NCBI GenBank assembly: GCA_963823525.1
Contig: CAWGLW010000006.1
Coordinates: 1,240,001 to 1,304,000, forward strand
Direction: 5' to 3'
DNA length: 64,000 nt
Source of the DNA: CAWGLW01 sp963823525
Lineage (GTDB): Bacteria > Pseudomonadota > Gammaproteobacteria > Steroidobacterales > Steroidobacteraceae
A model generated the notes under the pieces. The model was not told where the DNA came from. It saw nothing but the letters and a program-made list of their open reading frames with translations, and searched no databases. This document shows positions 33,287 through 41,690 of the stretch, piece by piece (positions within the stretch are counted from its first letter, which is position 1; each line of letters starts with the position of its first letter). A program made the position numbers and the translations under genes.

Positions 33287-33727
33287 TCATCGCCTCAGTA
33301 TGAGAATCACGCCGACCACCAGCAGGATGATGCCCAACACGCGGGCGGCAGTGATCGGTGTCTGTGGAAATCCTATCGCACCGTAATGATCGACCAGCAG
33401 CGCCGCCGCCATCTGACCGAACAGTGTCAGCGCCAGCAGCGCCGCTGCGCCCAGGCGTGGGCCCAGCACGGTCGTCGCGATGACGTAGAGCGCGCCGAGC
33501 AGACCGCCCATCCAGGCCCAGGCTGGAACGACCGCGATCGTGCCGGGAGCAATCCGCGCGCCGGTGACGAGTGCAAGCACGGCCAGGCCGGCCAGGCCAA
33601 CACCGAAGTTCACGATCGTCGCTATCACGGGCGAGTCGATGATCAGCCGGACGGTCGCATTCATGCCGATCTGTATTGTGAGGCCCGCACCGACCAGGAT
33701 GGCGAATAAGTGGGGCAAATAACTCAT
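33287..33727 (-). CDS. DMT-superfamily membrane protein, YdcZ/DUF606 type
   Basis: 146 residues with five hydrophobic spans. The order of spans and motifs (HLFAILVGAGLTIQIGMNATVR, IVNFGVGLAGLAVLALV, AWMGGLLGALYVIATTVLGPRLG, LTLFGQMAAALLVDHYG, GIILLVVGVILILRR) matches the small YdcZ transporter family. The ATG at 33727 is chosen because the frame beyond it is not hydrophobic and no homology is apparent; a GAGGAGG lies 13 bases upstream, rather far. Substrate unknown. It sits between the thioredoxin-like and M50-like genes, all in one direction. Confidence 0.85.
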   Translation of the reverse strand: MSYLPHLFAILVGAGLTIQIGMNATVRLIIDSPVIATIVNFGVGLAGLAVLALVTGARIAPGTIAVVPAWAWMGGLLGALYVIATTVLGPRLGAAALLALTLFGQMAAALLVDHYGAIGFPQTPITAARVLGIILLVVGVILILRR

Positions 33728-33761
33728 ATCAGTTGTCCAGCCTCCTCTCAGGTCGGTCGAT

Positions 33762-34310
33762 TCATCGTGTCCGGCGAAGAAAAAGCCAAAGACAGATGCC
33801 CAGCCCACCGGTCCATGCGATCAGGCGATTGAGTGCCGCCCATGCCGTGTCGATTTCAAGCATTTGCCAGCGACTGAATATTTCATGCCAGTCATGGTAC
33901 CGCTGTGGATCCAGCCCGCCGATCAACGGCAATGCCATCGCCCGCGCGTCACCCATGTAAGTGGCGATATTGAGCAGACTCTCGCAGGCCCAGGCAAAAC
34001 ACAATGCGAACCCCAGCGTGTGCCGGCGTGACCAGAAACGGATCGTGAACGCGACGGGAAAGAACATCTGCCCGATCGTGCCACCGTAGACGCTCAACCG
34101 CCCGGAAAAGATCCCGACAATCAGGTGCCCCGCTTCGTGGAAGACGAGGTTGACATGATCGAGAATCGGCACCCAGCGGTCACCGGTCGTGGCGCGCAAC
34201 AACGCCCAGACGATGCCGACGACGCTGAGGAGCACGACCGGCCCGCTTACCGGCGGCCAGGCCTTGGCGGCCGTTTCGCAAAGCCACTGGCGAAGCCGCT
34301 GTTGATACAC
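33762..34310 (-). CDS. M50-like integral membrane protease with HEAGH motif
   Basis: 182 residues with about four spans. The zinc-protease signature is LVFHEAGHLIVG (His58, Glu59, His62), set at the edge of a membrane segment as in site-2-type proteases. It is shorter than classical M50 proteases, and the second-half aspartate that would complete the metal site may be in THE GDARAM or GLDPQRYHDW region; I cannot assign it. The GTG start at 34310 directly abuts the TGA of the bactofilin-like gene (TGAGTG), so the two are translationally coupled. A non-proteolytic role cannot be excluded. Confidence 0.72.
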   Translation of the reverse strand: MYQQRLRQWLCETAAKAWPPVSGPVVLLSVVGIVWALLRATTGDRWVPILDHVNLVFHEAGHLIVGIFSGRLSVYGGTIGQMFFPVAFTIRFWSRRHTLGFALCFAWACESLLNIATYMGDARAMALPLIGGLDPQRYHDWHEIFSRWQMLEIDTAWAALNRLIAWTGGLGICLWLFLRRTR

Positions 34311-35483
34311 TCAACGGATCGCTGTGGGCACGTGCGCCTCGCGGCGCCTCCAGACCTGCCAGACCAGCGCCCCGATACCCGACAGCAGCGCAACCAGCCC
34401 GAACAGACCGCCGAAAAACGGGATTCGTGTGATTAACCACAATGCGATCAGTGCGAGGAACAACGCAAACAGTCGCCATGCCGTGGACGGCGGTTGACTG
34501 CCGTGAATCAGCGAGAGCCCCTTATCGCCGATGAATACGGCGACAACCACCCAGCCGAGGAATACGAGCAACAGGTACAAGGGTATGAGCAACAAGGCCA
34601 GAGGGATCCCGACGATCGTCAGCACCAGCGAAAGACCGACGAAGGGCGTGCATATCAGGATCGCAAGACCGAGACCGATGCTCTTCAGCGGTTCTCGGCC
34701 CAGCAGGTCCGCCGCTCGCGCCGAGACGCCCGGGAAGACCAGGAGAAAAAACGCGGCGGCAAGGAACACGCCGAGAAACCACAGTATCGAGCCGACACCC
34801 TGCGCGGCCCGTTCGAATCTTTGCCCCGCATCGGAGAAGAATCTCGCGCGCTTGTGCTCATGAAACTCCACACCGCCGGAAACAACCGCGCCTTCGGCAA
34901 GCTCTGGCGGGCGCGGGCCGCGATAGATCAGCCGCCCACCGATTTTTGTATCGGGACCAACAACCAGGTCATCCGCACGAATTTCGGCGTCGCCGTGCAC
35001 CACGCCATTGATCCTTGCGCTGCCGGCCGATACCTGCAGGTATTCGTGCGTATTACCTTCAAAGTCGACCTCACCCCCACTGACCGAAAGCGCGCCGGCG
35101 ACAACCGTTGCGGGCCCAACGCGTACCTCGCCGCCTGCCAGCCGTGCACTGCCTTTCACGATTGCATCGAGTCTGACCGTGCCGCCAGCGCCGTAGAGAT
35201 CATCACCCACACGACCACCGATCGACACGTCGCCGCCAGCGACGACCAGGTCACCGTCAACTTCGCTGGCAATCGAAACATCGCCGCCGGCGATGAACGC
35301 ATCACCTGAGACCGGTTCCGTCAGGTTCATATCGCCACCAGCCGCGAAATAGTCATCGCCGAAACGATGTGAAACCTGCTCGGACCCATCCGTGGCGGAG
35401 CTGCAACCGGCGGCCAGTGCAAGCGTCAATACCGCCATGGACAGCAGACCTGCCGACCTTCGGGTCATCGTCACGCCGTTCAT
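34311..35483 (-). CDS. Bactofilin-like beta-helix lipoprotein with C-terminal membrane domain
   Basis: 390 residues. A lipobox (LALAAGCSS) ends the signal sequence. Residues 40-200 are repeats of about 17-19 residues with AGGDVSI / VDGDL spacing, as in polymer-forming bactofilins and other right-handed beta-helices. From about residue 225 there are four hydrophobic spans (VGSILWFLGVFLAAAFFLLVFP; IGLGLAILICTPFVGLSLVL; LALLLIPLYLLLVFLGWVVV; LFALFLALIALWLITRIPFFGG), then a basic tail. The topology is odd: lipid anchor, extracytoplasmic beta-helix, then multispan membrane domain. The ATG at 35483 follows GGGGAG at ten bases. Coupled to the downstream M50-like gene. Confidence 0.82.
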   Translation of the reverse strand: MNGVTMTRRSAGLLSMAVLTLALAAGCSSATDGSEQVSHRFGDDYFAAGGDMNLTEPVSGDAFIAGGDVSIASEVDGDLVVAGGDVSIGGRVGDDLYGAGGTVRLDAIVKGSARLAGGEVRVGPATVVAGALSVSGGEVDFEGNTHEYLQVSAGSARINGVVHGDAEIRADDLVVGPDTKIGGRLIYRGPRPPELAEGAVVSGGVEFHEHKRARFFSDAGQRFERAAQGVGSILWFLGVFLAAAFFLLVFPGVSARAADLLGREPLKSIGLGLAILICTPFVGLSLVLTIVGIPLALLLIPLYLLLVFLGWVVVAVFIGDKGLSLIHGSQPPSTAWRLFALFLALIALWLITRIPFFGGLFGLVALLSGIGALVWQVWRRREAHVPTAIR

Positions 35484-35511
35484 TCAGTTCACACTCCCCG
35501 GCAAGGGCCGG

Positions 35512-35532
35512 TGATACAAGACAACCGTATCA
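35512..35532. promoter_or_regulatory. Inverted repeat upstream of the bactofilin-like gene
   Basis: TGATAC (35512-35517) and GTATCA (35527-35532) with a nine-base spacer, 29 bp upstream of the start at 35483. A second small dyad GTGT-ACG-ACAC follows at 35533-35543. Could be a regulator site or a leader hairpin. Confidence 0.3.
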
Positions 35533-35695
35533 GTGTACGACACGACCGCGCGGTAGAAACGCCGCGAAACAATGATGTTGAAGAATCCGGAGAAGATCCG
35601 GCAAGCGCCGGAGCGTGTCGGACGCGATCGATTCAGCACGAGACCGTGATGCCGGCGAGACGTCTGCGGGAAACCCAGGTTCCCGAATAAGAAAG

Positions 35696-35722
35696 GCCGC
35701 GGGGCGAAGAATCGCCCGCGGC
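35696..35722 (-). terminator. GC-rich hairpin, possible terminator
   Basis: GCCGCGGGGCGA / TCGCCCGCGGC with a four-base loop and one bulged G. Read on the minus strand it is followed by CTTTCTTATTC, T-rich but interrupted. It lies in the middle of a gene-free region, so any transcript it ends is unidentified. Confidence 0.35.
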
Positions 35723-35992
35723 TTCCTCATCTTTCGGTCTTCCCTGACCGGCCCGTAACCCCCGTTCGGGCATCCCCCCGTTGCGCCTCATCTGCGCCGC
35801 GGCACTGTGAATGCTGGGCGCGGATGTTTGTTTACGCGTCTTTTTCTCGCTTGTCACGGCGCAGTGCAGCAAAAAAGTTCATGGAAAACAGCATTCTGGA
35901 ATTAATCTAAGATTTTTTCGACAGCGCCGATTCGCACGCCGCCCGCCCGGATCGCAACGTGCAAAGATTTGCGGTTGCGACCCGGAGGAAAA

Positions 35993-36511
35993 ATGCGCGC
36001 ACACCCATTCGTCCTGTTGATGATCGGCAGCGTACTCACGGCTTGCGCGACCGGCCGACCGTCCTGCGCAGTCGAGACGAGCCGCGTGCAAACGCGTGTC
36101 GGTTCCGCTTCTTGCGCGTTGATGCACGAAGGCGAGCTGCTGCTCATTCGGCACCTGTACAGCGGCAAACTCGATCTGCCCGGTGGCAGCGCGAAGACTG
36201 GCGAGACAGCGCAGTGCACGGCACATCGAGAAACCTGGGAAGAAACCGGAATCGCGGTTACTGTCCATGAACCGTTGCCGGGCCTGACTCAGGTATTCCG
36301 CTGCGAGCCGGTGAATCCAGAGGTTCTTCGGCGCAAACCGGGAATACCCTGGTGGTCACGGACCGAGGTCACCGGGATTCTCTGGCGCAATCCCTCCACC
36401 ATTAGGCCTGCCGAGTGGCGCTACGGGTCCGGAATCCTCGCTTTGCAGAAGGCTCTGGGCAGTCCGCCGTCCCCTCCGGTCGCCGATTCATTACCGCCTG
36501 ACTCAAAGTGA
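35993..36511 (+). CDS. Nudix hydrolase domain on an exported lipoprotein
   Basis: 172 residues. The start ATG at 35993 has a strong GGAGGAAAA site. The N-terminus MRAHPFVLLMIGSVLTAC is a lipoprotein signal with lipobox LTAC (Cys18). The rest is a Nudix domain: LLLIRHLYSGKLDLPGGSA, then the Nudix box GSAKTGETAQCTAHRETWEE (G-x5-E-x7-RE-x2-EE, with Thr in the usual hydrophobic slot) and TGIAV. Nudix enzymes normally act on cytoplasmic nucleoside diphosphate derivatives, so a lipid-anchored extracytoplasmic one is uncommon. Several cysteines (28, 44, 79) fit an oxidising compartment. Substrate unknown. Confidence 0.82.
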   Translation: MRAHPFVLLMIGSVLTACATGRPSCAVETSRVQTRVGSASCALMHEGELLLIRHLYSGKLDLPGGSAKTGETAQCTAHRETWEETGIAVTVHEPLPGLTQVFRCEPVNPEVLRRKPGIPWWSRTEVTGILWRNPSTIRPAEWRYGSGILALQKALGSPPSPPVADSLPPDSK

Positions 36512-36576
36512 TCGCGACCGGTCAGGGCATGCGAATGCGGGTGTCTGGATACGCGACGCGTCTTCGCGGCGGCCGA

Positions 36577-37047
36577 CTACAGTTTCATGTGCAGAAACTG
36601 ATTGAACAGGCTCCGCTGGTACTGTGCAAACGGTCCTCCCGCGATGAAGCCACGCCCGCGATACAGCGCCAGGGCGGGTTCAAACGCTGGACCGCTGCCG
36701 GTCTCAAGGCTGAGGCGCGTCATTCCGCATGACCGGGCGACCTCGATGATGTGCTCCAGCAGAGCGGCGGCAACGCCCTGCCGAAGGAATGCCGACTGGG
36801 TTCGCATTGACTTGATTTCGCCGGTTCGGTCGCCAAGATCTTTGAGAGCGCCGATTCCAGCAATGGTCCCGGCGACCCAGGCGGTCCATACCGTAACCTC
36901 GGGCGCTGTGAGACCGGATACATCGAGCGCGAATACACTGCCTGCGGGCGAGTTTGAGTGCATGCCCTCCAGATGCAGTCGAAGCAGTTCGGCTACCTGT
37001 GCGTTGGAGAGATCGTCTTGCCGTATCTCGAAGGGATGCTTCGGCAT
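36577..37047 (-). CDS. GNAT family N-acetyltransferase
   Basis: 156 residues. The acetyl-CoA loop is SAFLRQGVAAALLEHIIEVA (RQGVAA in the Q/RxxGxG/A position), with the preceding strand TGEIKSMRTQ and the later LETGSGPAFEPALALYRGRGF. The N-terminus FEIRQDDLSNAQVAELLRLHLEGMHSNSP belongs to a subgroup usually annotated only as GNAT. Acceptor unknown. It is the last gene of a minus-strand run DUF3365-methyltransferase-GNAT. Confidence 0.88.
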   Translation of the reverse strand: MPKHPFEIRQDDLSNAQVAELLRLHLEGMHSNSPAGSVFALDVSGLTAPEVTVWTAWVAGTIAGIGALKDLGDRTGEIKSMRTQSAFLRQGVAAALLEHIIEVARSCGMTRLSLETGSGPAFEPALALYRGRGFIAGGPFAQYQRSLFNQFLHMKL

Positions 37048-37110
37048 GCCTCACCCCTGAGCGTGTCGTCCAAGTGGATTCTTCAGCGAAGAGCGCGCGG
37101 GCTCCAGGAG

Positions 37111-37728
37111 TCAGAGGCGCCGTGCCATACCCTCGGTCATGAACCCAACGAACCGAGGGGTCTTGCGCATGTAATAGGACATCTGATCAAGGACCGACAG
37201 ACCGGAGCCCGCGACCAGCTCGCTGATCGGCCGGTTTACGTGACACCCTCCCGCCAGCGGTTTCCAGTGCGGATTGATACGGTCCTGCCAGCGGGCGACG
37301 TTCGCATCCGGCGCCCGCCCGTGCTCCATGAAAAGGAAGCGGCCGCCCGGCTTTAGTACCCGGCGGATTTCGCTCAGGGCGTGCTCAACGTCGGGGATCG
37401 AGCAAAGGGTCATCGTGCTGACGACCGTATCAAAACTCGCCTCACCGAAGGGCAGGTGTTGGGCGTCCAGGTGATGAAAATCGACGTCGATGCGCGCGTG
37501 CCTGATGCGCGGCAGCGAGAGCCGGTCAAGGTCGAGGTCGGGATCAATAGCCTCGATCTTTTTCACCGAATCCGGGTAGAACTCCAGGTTGCGCCCGGTT
37601 CCGAAGCCAATCTCAAGAATTCTCCCCTGTGCAGCTGCCAGCGTGCGCCGGCGCGGCTTGCGCAGTGCCGGGCTGGCCATCGCCAGATCGAGCAGGTAAG
37701 GAAAAACGAAGTGATGGTAAAAGGACAA
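37111..37728 (-). CDS. Class I SAM-dependent methyltransferase, METTL7-like
   Basis: 205 residues. SAM-binding motif I is ILEIGFGTGRNLEFYP, the acidic residue after strand 2 is in IEAIDPD, and motif post-II/III is FDTVVSTMTLCSIPDVEHALSEI with RVLKPGGRFLFMEHG. Overall arrangement resembles the small UbiE/METTL7-like methyltransferases, including the hydrophobic N-terminus (YHHFVFPYLLDLAM). The methyl acceptor is unknown. Nine bases separate its start from the end of the DUF3365 gene. Confidence 0.88.
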   Translation of the reverse strand: MSFYHHFVFPYLLDLAMASPALRKPRRRTLAAAQGRILEIGFGTGRNLEFYPDSVKKIEAIDPDLDLDRLSLPRIRHARIDVDFHHLDAQHLPFGEASFDTVVSTMTLCSIPDVEHALSEIRRVLKPGGRFLFMEHGRAPDANVARWQDRINPHWKPLAGGCHVNRPISELVAGSGLSVLDQMSYYMRKTPRFVGFMTEGMARRL

Positions 37729-37737
37729 GGCAGACCC

Positions 37738-38322
37738 CTAGTCGTTCAGGCCAACCACCGGCCAGATGACGCTGAAGGCGCCCCTCAGAGAGCCGATCTG
37801 GAAACCGGTTGCCCGATCCTGTGGATACTCGCGGGCAATCGCGGCGGCCAGTTCCGGTGCCAGCGACTCACCGTGACAGCCGAGGCAAACCGCTTCGGTG
37901 GGAATGGCCTTCATGTATCGCCGCTCCTTGGCACCGCCTCGGTTGATCTCAAAGGCGGCCTCCAGCGGCCCCTGAAACCCACCGGAAGTCATTTCCAGCG
38001 CAAACTGCCGCAATACCATGTGCTCCAGCTCATCGGCAGCATTGACCGGATTGCGCACCTTGAGGGCCGTCCGCCGGACGACTGCACCGGATTCCCTACT
38101 GAGCCGCGCGGCGATTTCGGGCGCGCGTTTCCTGCAGACATCGATTGCCCCAACCGGTCCGCCCTCAGTCATCGCCCGGGTCAGTTCCGCTTTGAGTTCC
38201 GAACCCATCTGCGCGGTCAGCGCACGGCTTTCCGCCATCCAATCCGGCGCAACTTCCTCGGCCACCGCCAGCTGGGTGAAGGCGGCCAGCAGCAGGCCAA
38301 ACAACATGCATTTGTGTTTCAT
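37738..38322 (-). CDS. Periplasmic DUF3365 heme-binding protein
   Basis: 194 residues from the ATG at 38322. A signal peptide (to about residue 21, LAVA-EE) is followed by a helical domain and a single c-type heme site, CLGCH (Cys146, Cys149, His150), inside IPTEAVCLGCHGE. The DUF3365/Tll0287-like fold is a PAS-like heme sensor domain, found alone or fused to kinases. Here it stands alone, so it may be a small redox or ligand-sensing cytochrome. A CTGGAG ribosome-binding site is visible. The 79 codons upstream in frame lack protein character and are excluded. Confidence 0.88.
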   Translation of the reverse strand: MKHKCMLFGLLLAAFTQLAVAEEVAPDWMAESRALTAQMGSELKAELTRAMTEGGPVGAIDVCRKRAPEIAARLSRESGAVVRRTALKVRNPVNAADELEHMVLRQFALEMTSGGFQGPLEAAFEINRGGAKERRYMKAIPTEAVCLGCHGESLAPELAAAIAREYPQDRATGFQIGSLRGAFSVIWPVVGLND

Positions 38323-38594
38323 ATCAACGACTCCAGGCTCGCCGCTGGCGCGGCAACTGATCAGAAGGGTCAAATGGTGCAACGAACCGTTGATAGGCAC
38401 CGGCCGGCCTCTGAACGGGACCGATTGTCCCCGCAGTGCCGAAGCGGAACAAGTCATCCTTGGCGCCGGGGCCCATCGACGCGGTAAAATCTGCGCGAGC
38501 CGCAGTTCCCTGTGGCGGCTCCGATGGCAGAGCGGATCGCCTGCCGGCCGGCCCTTCACACCCCACCTGAATAAAGCAGCAGGTTCTGTCAGCC

Positions 38595-39317
38595 ATGGGA
38601 CGAATCTTTGAAGTCAGAAAACACACGATGTTCGCGCGCTGGAACCGCATGGCGAAGCAGTTCAGCCGCATCGGCAAGGACATCACGATCGCGGTAAAGC
38701 AAGGCGGAGCCGACCCGGATGGCAACCCTGCCCTGCGGCGTCTCATCCAGAATGCGCGCTCCGTCAACATGCCCAAAGACAAGATCGAATCGGCGATCAA
38801 ACGTGCCGAGGGGCGAGACGCTGCTGATTTCCAGGAAATTCTCTACGAAGGATATGCGCCGCACGGGGTCGCGGTGCTGGTGGAATGTGCGACCGACAAC
38901 CCGACGCGCACGGTGGCCTCAGTTCGCAATGCGTTCAATCGCAACGGCGGTAATTTTGCAACGACCGGTAGCGTCGCGTTCCAGTTCAAGCGCATGGGCG
39001 TATTCCGCCTCGATCCGACGGGTCTCGACCAGGATGATCTCGAGCTTTACCTGATCGACCACGGCCTGGAGGAAATGGGCGAGAGCACCGATGACGACGG
39101 GCAGCCACAGCTCGTGGCCCGCTGTGAGTTCGAGGAGTTCGGGCAGATGCAGCAGGCGCTCGAGGACCGTGGACTCACGCCGGTGTCGGCCGAGCTCGAG
39201 TACATCTGCCTGACACCCACTGAGCTGCCCGAGGACCAGGCGGCCGAGGTCATGGAAGTCATCGACAAACTCGAGCAGGACGAAGACGTCCAGAAGGTCC
39301 ATCACACGCTGGCCTGA
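38595..39317 (+). CDS. YebC/PmpR (TACO1) family protein
   Basis: 240 residues. It belongs to the YebC family, long called transcriptional regulators and more recently linked to translation of proline-rich stretches. Family marks: MGRIFEVRKHTMFARWNRMAK at the start (in place of AGHSKW), NPALRRLIQNARSVNMPKD, YEGYAPHGVAVLVECATDN and NRNGGNFATTGSVAFQF. The altered N-terminus places it with the paralogous branch rather than with E. coli YebC itself. Monocistronic; upstream neighbour is divergent. Confidence 0.92.
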   Translation: MGRIFEVRKHTMFARWNRMAKQFSRIGKDITIAVKQGGADPDGNPALRRLIQNARSVNMPKDKIESAIKRAEGRDAADFQEILYEGYAPHGVAVLVECATDNPTRTVASVRNAFNRNGGNFATTGSVAFQFKRMGVFRLDPTGLDQDDLELYLIDHGLEEMGESTDDDGQPQLVARCEFEEFGQMQQALEDRGLTPVSAELEYICLTPTELPEDQAAEVMEVIDKLEQDEDVQKVHHTLA

Positions 39318-39407
39318 CCCGAGCCCCTGCGATCATCGAAGATCAATGCCGTGAACACCCGCTGATTCGCCGCATCGACGGACGAGACGTGGTCTAAACT
39401 TCCCCTC

Positions 39408-41642
39408 ATGCAAGTCGCCCGTGAACTGTTCTCTTACCGCCGGCACTGGGCCCATCGCCTCGGTCCGGCCCCGTTCCTGCCCATGTCGCGCGAGGAGATG
39501 ACTGACCTTGGCTGGGACAGTTGCGACATCATCATCGTGACGGGCGACGCGTACGTGGATCACCCCAGCTTCGGTATGGCCATCGTTGGCCGCCTGCTCG
39601 AGGCACAGGGTTTCCGGGTCGGCATCATTGCGCAGCCCGACTGGCGCTCGACCGAGGATTTCATGAAGCTTGGCGAACCGAAGCTGTTCTTCGGAATCAC
39701 CGGCGGCAACATGGACTCGATGGTGAACCGTTACACGGCGGATCGCCGGATACGCAGCGACGATGCATACACGCCGGGCGGCCAGGGCGGCGCACGCCCC
39801 GACCGCTGCGTCATCGTCTACTCCCAGCGCGTCCGCGAAGCGTACAGGAGCGTCCCTCTGATCGTGGGCGGAATCGAGGCGTCTCTGCGACGTATCGCGC
39901 ACTACGATTACTGGTCGGACAAAGTGCGCCGCTCGGTTCTGCTCGATGCGCGGGCCGATCTTCTGGTTTACGGGAACGCCGAGCGTCAGCTCTGCGAAAT
40001 CGCTCATCGCCTTGCTGCGGGCGAGCGTATCGATCGCATCGACGACCTGCGCGGTACGGCTTTCGTACGACGGCAGACGCCGGATGACTGGATTGAGATC
40101 GACTCAGCCAGTATCGATGAGCCGGGCCCGCTGACCCCACCGGTGGACCCCTACGCAATGTCAGCGTCGAATTCGGCGTCGCCGGCTCCGCGTGAAGGCC
40201 CATCGCCCGTGCGCGAGGCGCCGGCCAGCTCGACCAGCCCCTGCGCCGACAGAGGCGCAGCGAAGATCGTGAAATCATTCCGCGAAGTGCCGAACGCCCG
40301 GCGGGAGCAGAGCGTCATTCGCATGCCGTCATTTGAGCAGGTTGCGGACGACCCGGTACTCTATGCACACGCCTCGCGCATCCTGCACCTGGAGGCCAAC
40401 CCCGGTAACGCCCGCTGCCTGGTACAGGCTCACGGCGTAAGCGATGTCTGGCTGAACCCGCCCCCGCTGCCACTGACGACGACCGAAATGGATGCGGTCT
40501 ATGAATTGCCCTACCAGCGTGTACCACATCCCGAATACGGCAAGGCGAAGATCCCCGCTTACGAGATGATTCGTTTTTCGATCGCGATTCAACGCGGTTG
40601 TTTCGGTGGTTGCACATTCTGCTCAATCACCGAGCACGAGGGACGCATCATCCAGAACCGTTCCGAGGATTCAGTCATTCGCGAAATCGAGACGATCCGG
40701 GATGGCGTTCCGGGCTTCACGGGGGTGATATCCGACCTTGGTGGCCCGACTGCCAACATGTACCGGCTTCACTGCAGGTCGAAGGAAATCGAATCAGCCT
40801 GCAGACGCCCTTCCTGCGTCTACCCGGGAGTCTGCCCGAACCTCAACACCGACCACTCGCCCTTGATTCACCTGTATCGGCGTGCTCGTGAACTGCCGGG
40901 TATCAAGAAGGTGCTGATTGCTTCGGGCGTACGTTACGACCTCGCCATCGAATCGCCGGAGTACGTAAAGGAACTTGCCCAGCATCACGTCGGCGGCTAC
41001 CTGAAGATTGCCCCGGAGGCGATCGGTGAAGGGCCACTTTCCAAGATGATGAAACCCGGCGTGGGCACCTACTACCGGTTCAAGGAACTGTTCGACAAGT
41101 ACTCGAAACAAGCCGGCAAGGAACAGTACCTGATCCCCTATTTCATCGCTGCGCACCCCGGCACGACCGATGAGGACATGCTCGAACTCGCGCTGTGGCT
41201 GAAGGGCAATGGCTTTCGAGCTGACCAGGTACAGGCGTTCCTGCCCTCGCCGATGGCGACGGCCACGGCGATGTACTACTCGGGCAAAAACCCGCTGCGC
41301 GGTATCACGCGCGGCAGCGAGTCGGTGCAGGTACCGAAAGGTCTGCGGGTGCGGCGATTGCACAAGGCATTTCTACGCTACCACGATCCCAACAACTGGC
41401 CCGCGCTGCGCGAGGCTTTGCGGCGAATGGGCCGTTCGGACCTGATTGGGAACGGCAAACGTCACCTCGTACCGGCTTACCAGCCCGTCGGCACCGGTCG
41501 TGGAAAAGGCGCCGGGCCCGGGCAGGGGTCGGCTGCGCGCTCGACCCCGATGCGCACGCAGCACACCGGCCTGCCGAAGGTCCCGTCGGCAGGCGCTGCG
41601 AAGCGCGCCAGGCCGCGACGCGCGCGCAAACCGACACGGTGA
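39408..41642 (+). CDS. YgiQ family radical SAM protein
   Basis: 744 residues. The iron-sulfur/SAM motif is RGCFGGCTFCSI with Cys398, Cys402 and Cys405. The long N-terminal domain (PFLPMSREEMTDLGWDSCDIIIV, VGGIEASLRRIAHYDYWSD) is specific to YgiQ/UPF0313. After the radical SAM core come ISDLGGPTANMYRLHC and AHPGTTDEDMLELALWLK, and a basic, low-complexity tail (about 60 residues) of the type these proteins usually carry. Reaction unknown. The start ATG at 39408 is 90 bp after yebC. Confidence 0.93.
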   Translation: MQVARELFSYRRHWAHRLGPAPFLPMSREEMTDLGWDSCDIIIVTGDAYVDHPSFGMAIVGRLLEAQGFRVGIIAQPDWRSTEDFMKLGEPKLFFGITGGNMDSMVNRYTADRRIRSDDAYTPGGQGGARPDRCVIVYSQRVREAYRSVPLIVGGIEASLRRIAHYDYWSDKVRRSVLLDARADLLVYGNAERQLCEIAHRLAAGERIDRIDDLRGTAFVRRQTPDDWIEIDSASIDEPGPLTPPVDPYAMSASNSASPAPREGPSPVREAPASSTSPCADRGAAKIVKSFREVPNARREQSVIRMPSFEQVADDPVLYAHASRILHLEANPGNARCLVQAHGVSDVWLNPPPLPLTTTEMDAVYELPYQRVPHPEYGKAKIPAYEMIRFSIAIQRGCFGGCTFCSITEHEGRIIQNRSEDSVIREIETIRDGVPGFTGVISDLGGPTANMYRLHCRSKEIESACRRPSCVYPGVCPNLNTDHSPLIHLYRRARELPGIKKVLIASGVRYDLAIESPEYVKELAQHHVGGYLKIAPEAIGEGPLSKMMKPGVGTYYRFKELFDKYSKQAGKEQYLIPYFIAAHPGTTDEDMLELALWLKGNGFRADQVQAFLPSPMATATAMYYSGKNPLRGITRGSESVQVPKGLRVRRLHKAFLRYHDPNNWPALREALRRMGRSDLIGNGKRHLVPAYQPVGTGRGKGAGPGQGSAARSTPMRTQHTGLPKVPSAGAAKRARPRRARKPTR

Positions 41643-41690
41643 AACCAGAGGCTCTGCAGATGGCGCGAATCGCCGGCGCATCAGGCGACA

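Larger units (their letters stand above)
35484..35992. other. 509-bp intergenic region, no accepted gene
   Basis: Divergent region between the bactofilin-like gene and the Nudix gene. It contains an inverted repeat (35512-35532), a GC hairpin (35696-35722), and an AT-rich stretch around 35870-35925 that probably carries the Nudix promoter. Frames crossing it (for example the minus-strand one starting VTSEKKTRKQ near 35842) are highly basic and low in protein-like pattern. A small RNA ending at the hairpin is possible but not shown. Confidence 0.45.

Noticed and set aside
35633..35872. Minus-strand frame of 79 codons in the gap before the Nudix gene
   Set aside because: It is very basic, low in hydrophobic residues, crosses the GC hairpin and has no ribosome-binding site.
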